Below, piece after piece: positions 1 to 5,903 of a stretch of 7,878 bases of DNA; within the stretch, counting starts at the first letter, position 1; each line of letters opens with the position of its first letter. Made by a program: the position numbers and the translations under genes. This DNA is from Planctomycetota bacterium (GTDB lineage Bacteria; Planctomycetota; Brocadiia; Brocadiales; Bathyanammoxibiaceae), in the NCBI GenBank assembly GCA_030598065.1, contig JAUVQR010000052.1, forward strand, positions 1-7,878, in the 5' to 3' direction. The notes beneath the pieces are model-generated. The model did not search any database. It was not told the DNA's origin and was given only the letters and a program-made list of their open reading frames with translations.

Positions 1-1
1 G

Positions 2-307
2 GTCCCAGGGCTTCTTATTTTTCTTGCCTCGGTGCTCGGCCCGAAGAGGATGACCCCCGTAAAGGCATTGCCTTTTGAGTGTGGTATGCCGCCCTCAGGG
101 CCCGCCAGGGAGAGGTTCCCCGTAAAGTTTTATCTCATAGGTGTTCTTTTTCTTGTCTTCGACGTGGAATTGGTGTTCTTTTATCCCTGGGCGGTGCTCT
201 ATGATGAACTTGCGATATTCGGTTTTATAGAGATGATGGTCTTTATCTTGATTGTGGCCCTTGCGCTTATATATGCATGGAAAGAGGAGGCTCTGGAATG
301 GCGTTAG
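2..307 (+). CDS. nuoA: NADH-quinone oxidoreductase subunit A (5'-partial)
   Basis: Small membrane subunit of complex I that sits beside NuoH and helps form the quinone chamber. The reading frame is open from the window edge (codon at position 2) to TAG at 305-307, giving 101 residues; family members are about 120, so roughly 15-20 N-terminal residues are missing. The GTG at position 32 is internal, because the residues before it continue the first membrane helix. Visible: the end of TM1 (residues 1-12); the TM1-TM2 loop with the PFECG motif (Cys27 of the fragment), which in mitochondrial ND3 carries the active/deactive-switch cysteine; KFYLIGVLFLVFDVE, with the conserved acidic pair in TM2; and TM3 near residues 72-91. 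It ends in EALEW, the usual NuoA C-terminal pattern. The stop codon lies inside nuoB, so the two are probably translationally coupled. Identity is secure from motifs and gene order. Confidence 0.95.
   Translation, partial: VPGLLIFLASVLGPKRMTPVKALPFECGMPPSGPARERFPVKFYLIGVLFLVFDVELVFFYPWAVLYDELAIFGFIEMMVFILIVALALIYAWKEEALEWR
283..290 (+). promoter_or_regulatory. Shine-Dalgarno site of nuoB
   Basis: AGAGGAGG lies inside the last codons of nuoA and ends 7 bases before the ATG at 298. It decides the nuoB start: the in-frame ATG at 277 lies upstream of this site and would add seven residues (MERGGSG) that are simply the ribosome-binding site read as protein. Confidence 0.85.
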
Positions 308-771
308 AAGACGCCTTAGGGGGCAGCGTAGTACTTTCGAGGGTCGATAGGGCACTGGGCTGGGCCAGGAAATACTCCCTGTTCCTGTATCCGTTTGTGA
401 CGGCATGTTGCGGTATGGAGTTTATGTCGACGGCAGCCAGCCATTACGACCTGGACCGCTTCGGCGCCGCACTTCCCCGGTTTTCACCCAGGCAGGCGGA
501 CGTGCTGTTTGTGGTCGGCACCATAAGCCAGAAGCAGGCGCCCGTGCTGAAGAGGGTCTGGGAACAGATGTGTGAGCCCAAGTGGGTTGTCGCCTTCGGG
601 GGTTGCACCTGTTCAGGAGGCCCGTACGATAATTATGCCACCGTTCAAGGTATAGATAAGCTTGTCCCCGTAGACGTATACATACCCGGATGCCCGCCCA
701 GGCCGGAGACGGTGTTGGACGGGATTATGAAACTCCAGGACAAGATTCAGAACCAGAAGCAGGAGATCTGA
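298..771 (+). CDS. nuoB: NADH-quinone oxidoreductase subunit B
   Basis: Q-module subunit (PSST/Nqo6 family) that carries the terminal [4Fe-4S] cluster N2, the electron donor to quinone; it lies at the NuoD/NuoH interface on the cytoplasmic face. The protein is 157 residues, typical for the family. The N2 ligands are visible: the tandem Cys37-Cys38 (TACCGMEF), Cys103 (AFGGC) and Cys132 in PGCPPRP. Other family blocks are YDLDRFGA (50-57), FSPRQADV (62-69), EPKWVVAFGG (93-102) and VPVDVYIPG (123-131). The start at 298 follows from the AGAGGAGG site, and the gene overlaps nuoA by 10 bases. Its TGA shares one base with the nuoC ATG (TGATG). Cys92 and Cys105 are additional cysteines; Cys105 is only two residues from a cluster ligand. 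Confidence 0.98.
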   Translation: MALEDALGGSVVLSRVDRALGWARKYSLFLYPFVTACCGMEFMSTAASHYDLDRFGAALPRFSPRQADVLFVVGTISQKQAPVLKRVWEQMCEPKWVVAFGGCTCSGGPYDNYATVQGIDKLVPVDVYIPGCPPRPETVLDGIMKLQDKIQNQKQEI

Positions 772-1262
772 TGGCGGACAGCATCACCCTTAGGAAACTC
801 AGGGAAAGCTTCCCTAGCTCCGTCGTGGATACGCACTCTTACAGGGGCGACGACACGGCTATAGTAAAGAGGGTAGACATATTTGAAATCTGCCGCTTCC
901 TGCGCGACGACTCCGACCTCTCCTACAATTTCCTTATGGATCTTACGGCGGTCGATTATCTCGGAAAGAAAGAGCCGCGTTTCGAGGTGGTTTATCACCT
1001 CTACTCCCTGAAAAACCAGCAAAGGGTGCGCGTGAAGGCGGCCGTGCCGGAATCAGACCCGGCGATTGACTCGGTAAGCTCGCTATGGGCCGTGGGGGAC
1101 TGGCTAGAGCGCGAGTGTTGGGACATGTTCGGAATCAAGTTTAACGGTCATCCCGACCTGAGGAGGATACTGCTCTATGAAGAATTCGAGGGCCATCCTC
1201 TCAGGAAGGATTATCCCGTGGACAAGCGGCAACCACTCCCGCTTCCGGGGGGTCAGGAATAG
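771..1262 (+). CDS. nuoC: NADH-quinone oxidoreductase subunit C (30 kDa subunit)
   Basis: Q-module peripheral-arm subunit without cofactors; it packs against NuoD and NuoI and stabilises the junction of the two modules. It has 163 residues. The start is the ATG at 771, which overlaps the nuoB stop by one base and has AGGAG at 761-765 just upstream. The frame is open further upstream (an ATG at 690), but that part runs within nuoB and does not resemble NuoC. The family signature is in the C-terminal half: WLERECWDMFGIKFNGHPDLRR (residues 111-132), followed by GHPLRKDYPV (141-150). The N-terminal domain includes FLMDLTAVDYLG (54-65). It is a separate gene, not fused to nuoD as in E. coli. The stop codon abuts the nuoD ATG with no gap. 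Confidence 0.97.
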   Translation: MADSITLRKLRESFPSSVVDTHSYRGDDTAIVKRVDIFEICRFLRDDSDLSYNFLMDLTAVDYLGKKEPRFEVVYHLYSLKNQQRVRVKAAVPESDPAIDSVSSLWAVGDWLERECWDMFGIKFNGHPDLRRILLYEEFEGHPLRKDYPVDKRQPLPLPGGQE

Positions 1263-2471
1263 ATGAGCAACGCGACCACGCTGGCTAAAGAGCTTCACAC
1301 CAAGGAGATGGTCCTTCAGATGGGTCCGTCTCACCCGGCGATGCACGGCACCGTCAGGATGCTGCTCACGCTGGACGGGGAGACGGTGGTTAATACCGAC
1401 ATCCACATCGGGTACCTGCACAGGGGCTTCGAGAAGATGTGCGAGAACCGCACGTACCATCAGGCGATAATCTATACCGACAGGTTGAATTACGTGTCGC
1501 CCCTTATAAATAACTTCGGTTACGCCATGGCGGTGGAAAAGCTGTTTGACGTCGAGGTGCCGCTCAGGTGCAAGTTCATCCGCACGATAATGAGCGAGAT
1601 AGCCCGCATAAGCGACCACCTTACCTGTGTCGCCGCCGGGGCTATGGAGCTGGGCGCGCTGACGGCGTTCCTATATATGATAAGAGCCAGAGAGGAATGG
1701 TGGCAGGTAATAGAAGAGGTCACGGGAGGCCGGGGAGTGACCCCCAGCTACGGCAGAATCGGCGGCGTAAAGGACGACCTTCCGGAAGATATAGAAGACA
1801 TGATTAAAAAAACCATCAAGAGCACAAGGGGCGTCCTGGAAGAGATTCACGGGCTTCTAACGAAGAACAGAATCTTCGTGGACAGGGTGAAGGGCGTGGG
1901 CGTCATAAGCGCCGACTACGCCATATCGCACGGGTTTACCGGGCCCTGCCTCCGGTCAACGGGCGTGGCCTACGACGTGAGAAAGGCGCAGCCCTATATG
2001 GTTTACGAACAGATGAAGTTTGACGTGCCGGTGGGCCAGAACGGAGATAATTACGACCGGTATCTGTGCCGCATGGAAGAGATAGTACAGAGCTTGAGTA
2101 TAATCGAGCAGGCCCTTGCCAAGATACCTTCAGGCCCCGTTAAGGTCGAGGACAAGAGGATAAGCTTCCCATCCAAGCAAGAGGTCTACGGCAACATGGA
2201 GGCCCTCATAAACCACTTCAAGTTGTTCATGGAGGGGCACGGCATCTGCCCGCCCGAAGGCGAGGTCTACCAGGCCGTTGAGGGAGCTAACGGGGAGCTG
2301 GGCTTCTATATAGTAAGCGACGGCACGGGCAAGCCATACAGGCTGCGGTGCAGGCCACCGTCCTTCTGTAACATGTCCGGGGTCAAAAAGATGATAGAGG
2401 GTCACATGATAGCCGACATAGTTCCCACCTTTGGTTCGGTGAACATGATAGGCGGCGAGTGTGATAGATAG
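1263..2471 (+). CDS. nuoD: NADH-quinone oxidoreductase subunit D (49 kDa subunit)
   Basis: Largest Q-module subunit (Nqo4 family); with NuoB it forms the quinone-reduction site. It has 402 residues, normal for an unfused NuoD. The start directly follows the nuoC stop and a G-rich site (GGGGGGTCAGG) overlapping the end of nuoC. Visible: GPSHPAMHG with His24, the residue equivalent to the quinone-headgroup histidine; LHRGFEKMCENRTYHQ (52-67), the 49-kDa signature; NNFGYAMAVEKL with Tyr87, equivalent to the second quinone-site residue; ISDHL (116-120); and RGVTPSYGRIGG (157-168). The C-terminus is SVNMIGGECDR rather than the usual pattern ending D-x-V-x-GE(V/I)DR. The protein is homologous to [NiFe]-hydrogenase large subunits, but both CxxC nickel-ligand motifs are absent, so it is a complex I subunit and not a hydrogenase. 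Confidence 0.98.
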   Translation: MSNATTLAKELHTKEMVLQMGPSHPAMHGTVRMLLTLDGETVVNTDIHIGYLHRGFEKMCENRTYHQAIIYTDRLNYVSPLINNFGYAMAVEKLFDVEVPLRCKFIRTIMSEIARISDHLTCVAAGAMELGALTAFLYMIRAREEWWQVIEEVTGGRGVTPSYGRIGGVKDDLPEDIEDMIKKTIKSTRGVLEEIHGLLTKNRIFVDRVKGVGVISADYAISHGFTGPCLRSTGVAYDVRKAQPYMVYEQMKFDVPVGQNGDNYDRYLCRMEEIVQSLSIIEQALAKIPSGPVKVEDKRISFPSKQEVYGNMEALINHFKLFMEGHGICPPEGEVYQAVEGANGELGFYIVSDGTGKPYRLRCRPPSFCNMSGVKKMIEGHMIADIVPTFGSVNMIGGECDR

Positions 2472-2486
2472 CGAGATGCGAACGGG

Positions 2487-2501
2487 AGTACAAGGCGTAC
2501 T
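2487..2501 (+). promoter_or_regulatory. Small hairpin with Shine-Dalgarno-like loop before nuoE
   Basis: A perfect 5-bp inverted repeat, AGTAC and GTACT, flanks the loop AAGGC. The AAGG of the loop ends about 9 bases before the nuoE ATG (2505), so the likely ribosome-binding site is displayed in a hairpin loop. It lies in the only intergenic gap longer than 6 bases in the window (2472-2504). The repeat is seen directly; any effect on nuoE translation is inference. The stem is short and may be chance. Confidence 0.35.
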
Positions 2502-2504
2502 AAC

Positions 2505-2975
2505 ATGGTGAAATTCTCTGACAAGACACTTGAGAAGTTCAAGGCGGTAGCAGCCAAGTATCCGGACAAGACTGCGGCCCTACTGCCCACTCTCTGGCTG
2601 GCGCAGCAGGAATTCTCGGCTCTCACGCCCGAGGTGGAGGAGTATGTGGCGGGTCTGGTGGGCGTCTCACCGGTAAGGGTGCAGGAGGTGCGCACCTTTT
2701 ACACCATGTACACCCCGAAGCCATTTGGCAAGTATCACCTTCAGCTATGCACGAACATAGGGTGCACGCTGCTCGGTGCCGATGACATTATGGAACATCT
2801 GAAGAACAGGTTGAAGGTTAACCCGGGCGAGACCACGGCCGACGGTAAATTTACCCTGTCCGCGGTGGAATGCCTGGGCCACTGCGGGACCGCGCCCGTA
2901 ATCCAGATAAATGATGATTTCCACGAAAGCCTGACCAAAGAATCTTTAGACAAGTTGCTGGACTCACTGGAATAA
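2505..2975 (+). CDS. nuoE: NADH-quinone oxidoreductase subunit E (24 kDa subunit)
   Basis: Thioredoxin-like N-module subunit that carries [2Fe-2S] cluster N1a beside the FMN of NuoF. It has 156 residues, within the usual 150-180. N-terminal helical domain (about 1-75): LPTLWLAQQEFSALTPEV and VRTFYTMYTPKPFGKYH, the latter leading into the ferredoxin fold. The four N1a ligands are Cys82 and Cys87 (CTNIGC, C-x4-C) and Cys123 and Cys127 (CLGHC, C-x3-C). The usual CLG(A/S)C has His126 here. The start is the ATG at 2505; a GTG codon follows immediately, but the ATG is better spaced from the AAGG at 2492-2495. The gene starts 33 bases after nuoD, the largest gap here, and ends 2 bases before nuoF. 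Confidence 0.97.
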   Translation: MVKFSDKTLEKFKAVAAKYPDKTAALLPTLWLAQQEFSALTPEVEEYVAGLVGVSPVRVQEVRTFYTMYTPKPFGKYHLQLCTNIGCTLLGADDIMEHLKNRLKVNPGETTADGKFTLSAVECLGHCGTAPVIQINDDFHESLTKESLDKLLDSLE

Positions 2976-2977
2976 AC

Positions 2978-4276
2978 ATGGCTGACAAGTCAGACACGAA
3001 CTATAAGACCGATACCGGCGAATTGCGCATCCTGACCAGGAATTTCGGGAAGAAGGATTCGTACACCCTGGGTGTCTACGAGAGCGGTGGCGGTTACACG
3101 GCCTTGAAGAAGGCCATTGGCGGGATGAAGCCCGAGGAGATTATGGGCGAGGTGGACAAATCGGGCCTTCGCGGAAGGGGTGGCGCGGGCTTCCCGACCG
3201 GTAAGAAGTGGAGCTTTATACCGAAAGACTCTCCCAACCCTAAATACCTTACCGTAAACGCCGACGAGGGGGAACCCGGGACCTACAAGGACCGGCCCCT
3301 GATGGAGCAGGACCCGCACGCGGTCATCGAGGGTTCTATTATCACGTGTTACGCCGTCGGCATCCATACCGCCTTTATATACGTCCGCGGAGAGTACGTG
3401 AAGAGTATCAACAGGCTACAGGACGCGATAAACGAGGCCTATGCCAAGGGGTATCTGGGCAAGAACATATTGAGTTCGGGCTTTGACCTGGACATGGTGG
3501 TGCACCGCGGGGCAGGGGCCTACATATGCGGTGAGGAGACGGGCCTGCTTGAGTCGTTGGAGGGCAAGAAGGGCCAGCCCAGGATGAAGCCCCCGTTCCC
3601 GGCCATCGTCGGCGCCTTTAAGGGACCGACGGTTATAAATAACGTTGAGACCATGACGGCTATACCGCACATTGTAAATAATGGGGGTGAGTGGTTTAAC
3701 AACCTTGGGGCGCCGGACGTGGGCGGAGGCGTCAAGCTCTATCCGATAAGCGGACACGTGAAGAAGCCCGGCGTCTATGAGCTCCCTCTAGGGACCCCGC
3801 TCAGGGACATTATATACAAGCACGCGGGCGGCATACGGAACGACAGGGGCCTGAAGGCCGTGATACCCGGTGGGTCGTCGGCTCCGGTGCTTACCGCCGA
3901 CGAGATAGACGTAAAGATGGATTACAACTCCCTGGCGGCCTTAAAGACCATGCTTGGTTCGGGCGCCATAATCGTGTTAGACGAGGACACCAGCATGGTG
4001 AAGATGCTGAAGGTGCTTCTCAAGTTTTATGCCCATGAATCCTGCGGGAAATGCACGCCCTGCCGTGAGGGAACGGGTTGGATGGCTAGGATAATAACCC
4101 GGATAGAGAGGGGTGAGGGAGAGTTGTCGGACCTTGACACCATCCTGAGCATCTCCAACACGATAAACGGAAAGACACTGTGTCCGCTGGGCCAGGCCGC
4201 AATCGGCCCGTCGGTCAGCTTTATCACCAAATTCAGGGGTGAGTTTGAAGACTATATAAATAAGGGTAAGAACTAG
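2978..4276 (+). CDS. nuoF: NADH-quinone oxidoreductase subunit F (51 kDa, NADH/FMN-binding)
   Basis: N-module catalytic subunit: it binds NADH, passes a hydride to FMN and sends electrons through [4Fe-4S] cluster N3. It has 432 residues, a typical length. Domains in order: an FMN/NADH Rossmann-like fold with GLRGRGGAGFPTGKKWSF (63-80) and NADEGEPGTYKDRP (94-107); AYICGEETGLLESLEG (181-196) plus PPFPAIVGAFKGPTVINNVET (205-225); an SLBB ubiquitin-like domain (about 252-290, YPISGHVKKPGVYELPLGTP); and an N3 domain with Cys356, Cys359 and Cys362 (ESCGKCTPCREG) and Cys402 (LCPLGQAA). In GEETGLL, Gly189 replaces the more common Ala. It starts 2 bases after the nuoE stop with only a weak ribosome-binding site, which suggests translational coupling. 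Its stop is 1 base from the nuoG ATG. Confidence 0.98.
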   Translation: MADKSDTNYKTDTGELRILTRNFGKKDSYTLGVYESGGGYTALKKAIGGMKPEEIMGEVDKSGLRGRGGAGFPTGKKWSFIPKDSPNPKYLTVNADEGEPGTYKDRPLMEQDPHAVIEGSIITCYAVGIHTAFIYVRGEYVKSINRLQDAINEAYAKGYLGKNILSSGFDLDMVVHRGAGAYICGEETGLLESLEGKKGQPRMKPPFPAIVGAFKGPTVINNVETMTAIPHIVNNGGEWFNNLGAPDVGGGVKLYPISGHVKKPGVYELPLGTPLRDIIYKHAGGIRNDRGLKAVIPGGSSAPVLTADEIDVKMDYNSLAALKTMLGSGAIIVLDEDTSMVKMLKVLLKFYAHESCGKCTPCREGTGWMARIITRIERGEGELSDLDTILSISNTINGKTLCPLGQAAIGPSVSFITKFRGEFEDYINKGKN

Positions 4277-4277
4277 G

Positions 4278-5897
4278 ATGCCTATCGTTACCATAAACGA
4301 CCAGAAGATAGAGGTTGCCCCCAAGACCTCGATACTGAACGCCGCCAAGGAGTTGGGTATAGAGATACCGCACTTCTGTTACCACCCGAGCCTGGCCATC
4401 GTGGACGCCTGCAGGATGTGCCTGGTAGAGGTCAAGGACGTGCCGAAGCTGCTGACGTCTTGCGCTAATATGGTAAGGGATGACATGGTGGTCTTTACCG
4501 ATACGCCGAAGGTGCAGGAGGCCAGGAAGGGGATTCTGGAGATGCTCCTTTTGAACCACCCTATGGACTGTCCCATCTGCGACAAGGCCGGGGAGTGCAA
4601 GCTCCAGGACAGTTACTTCAAGTTCAGCCTTCACGACAGCCGTCTCAACCCGGTTGACGGCAAGATGCACAAGCCGAAGGCGGTCGACCTTGGTTCGAAG
4701 ATAGTCCTCGACGTAGAAAGGTGCATTGTCTGTACCAGGTGTGTAAGGTTCTGCCGGGAGGTGGTCGGCAAGGATGAGATCGGTATATTTAACAGAGGCG
4801 ACCACTCCCAGATAGGCACCTTTGACGGCAAGCCCCTCGAGAACGACTACCAGGGAAACCTTACCGACGTCTGCCCCGTCGGCGCGCTTACGTCGAAAGA
4901 CTTCCGCTTCCAATCCAGGACCTGGTTCCTTTCCAAGACTGACTCCATATGTCCCGGTTGTTCAAGGGGTTGCAACGTGGAGGTGCATACGAGTTCCCGG
5001 TCGTTGGAGAAGACGAAGCGCAGGGTGTACCGGCTCAAGCCGCGTGAGAATCAGGACGTAAATAAGATATGGATGTGCGACGTCGGACGATACGGCTACC
5101 AGTTTGTAGACAGCTTCGACAGGTTAACCGTCCCTTCCATCAGACAGGGTGATGAGTTCGCGCAGGCGGATTGGGATACCGCGTTGGACGCGGTGGCGCG
5201 GGAAATACGGAACGTAAGCGAGAGGTTTGGCCCTTCGGCCGTCGGGGTCCTTGTATCGCCCCAGCTTACCAACGAAGACCTTTATGCCGCAAAGAAGCTG
5301 TTCAACGAAAAACTCCGCATCACCAACATGGACTTTAAGCTGTCAGGCTGGGACCAGGGTGAGGCGGATCAGATATTGTTGATGTCCGACAGAAACCCGA
5401 ACTCAAAGGGTGCCGAACTGCTGGGCCTTACCGGCCTTGGCGCCACAGGGGACCAGATACTGGAGAAAACGGCCAGGGGCGAGATAAAGGCCCTGTTTAT
5501 TATGGGAAATGACGTCGCAAAGTCACTCGGTGAAGACAAGGTGAGCGACTGTCTGGCGGGGGCCGAGTTTGTGGTCTACCAGGGCAGCAACTTTAACGCC
5601 ACGTGTAAGTTCGCCCACGTCATCCTGCCCGGCGCCACCTTCGCGGAGAAGAACGGCACGTTTGCCAACTTTGAGGCGCGCGTGCAAAAGATAAACAAGG
5701 CCGTAGAGCCGCTGGGTGAGTCACTGCCGGACTGGGAGATAACGACAAGACTCTCGCGCGCCATGGGCTATCCGTTGCCTTATGAAAGTGCCGAGGACGT
5801 ATTTGACGATATCAGGAGAGACGTCATTGATTTTGCGGGCCTGAGCTACGAAAAGCTGGGCGGCCAGGGTCTGCAGTTGACGGCGTCAGAGGAATAA
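4278..5897 (+). CDS. nuoG: NADH-quinone oxidoreductase subunit G, short form
   Basis: Iron-sulfur wire subunit of the N module. Ligands in order: [2Fe-2S] N1b Cys34, Cys45, Cys48, Cys62; His-coordinated [4Fe-4S] N5 His94, Cys98, Cys101, Cys107 (NHPMDCPICDKAGEC); [4Fe-4S] N4 Cys149, Cys152, Cys155 and Cys199 (DVCPVGAL). These are followed by a molybdopterin-oxidoreductase-type [4Fe-4S] domain with Cys225, Cys228, Cys232 and Cys267, which fits the off-pathway cluster N7. From about residue 283 there is a remnant of the molybdopterin-type domain, recognisable from the WDTALDAVAREI block (299-310) and the IMGNDVA and NGTFANFEARVQ blocks. At 539 residues it is much shorter than the 680-900 of long NuoG proteins; the middle of that domain seems replaced by a short stretch around residues 355-390. 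The domain is non-catalytic in complex I, so the shortening need not affect function. It starts 1 base after nuoF. Confidence 0.96.
   Translation: MPIVTINDQKIEVAPKTSILNAAKELGIEIPHFCYHPSLAIVDACRMCLVEVKDVPKLLTSCANMVRDDMVVFTDTPKVQEARKGILEMLLLNHPMDCPICDKAGECKLQDSYFKFSLHDSRLNPVDGKMHKPKAVDLGSKIVLDVERCIVCTRCVRFCREVVGKDEIGIFNRGDHSQIGTFDGKPLENDYQGNLTDVCPVGALTSKDFRFQSRTWFLSKTDSICPGCSRGCNVEVHTSSRSLEKTKRRVYRLKPRENQDVNKIWMCDVGRYGYQFVDSFDRLTVPSIRQGDEFAQADWDTALDAVAREIRNVSERFGPSAVGVLVSPQLTNEDLYAAKKLFNEKLRITNMDFKLSGWDQGEADQILLMSDRNPNSKGAELLGLTGLGATGDQILEKTARGEIKALFIMGNDVAKSLGEDKVSDCLAGAEFVVYQGSNFNATCKFAHVILPGATFAEKNGTFANFEARVQKINKAVEPLGESLPDWEITTRLSRAMGYPLPYESAEDVFDDIRRDVIDFAGLSYEKLGGQGLQLTASEE
5888..5893 (+). 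promoter_or_regulatory. Shine-Dalgarno site of nuoH
   Basis: AGAGGA within the last codons of nuoG ends 10 bases before the GTG at 5904. It supports the GTG start; no in-frame ATG lies near enough to replace it without removing the first membrane helix. Confidence 0.6.
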
Positions 5898-5903
5898 AGA
5901 CAG

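Noticed and set aside
32..34. GTG at 32 as the true start of nuoA
   Set aside because: The frame stays open to the window edge and encodes hydrophobic residues that complete the end of TM1; starting at 32 would remove that helix.
277..297. Upstream ATG for nuoB (adds MERGGSG)
   Set aside because: The extra codons are the Shine-Dalgarno sequence AGAGGAGG itself; the ATG at 298 has ideal spacing.
690..770. Upstream ATG for nuoC at 690
   Set aside because: It would put 81 bases of nuoC inside nuoB, with a peptide unlike NuoC; the ATG at 771 has AGGAG upstream and the typical TGATG overlap.
1263..2471. nuoD as a [NiFe]-hydrogenase (group 4) large subunit, which would make the locus a hydrogenase
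   Set aside because: Neither CxxC nickel-ligand motif is present, the quinone-site His24 and Tyr87 are, and the neighbours include NuoE-F-G and NuoA.
4233..4913. 226-residue open frame on the minus strand
   Set aside because: It lies antisense to the nuoF end and nuoG, has low-complexity shadow composition without a recognisable domain, and the + strand is fully explained by NuoF/NuoG.
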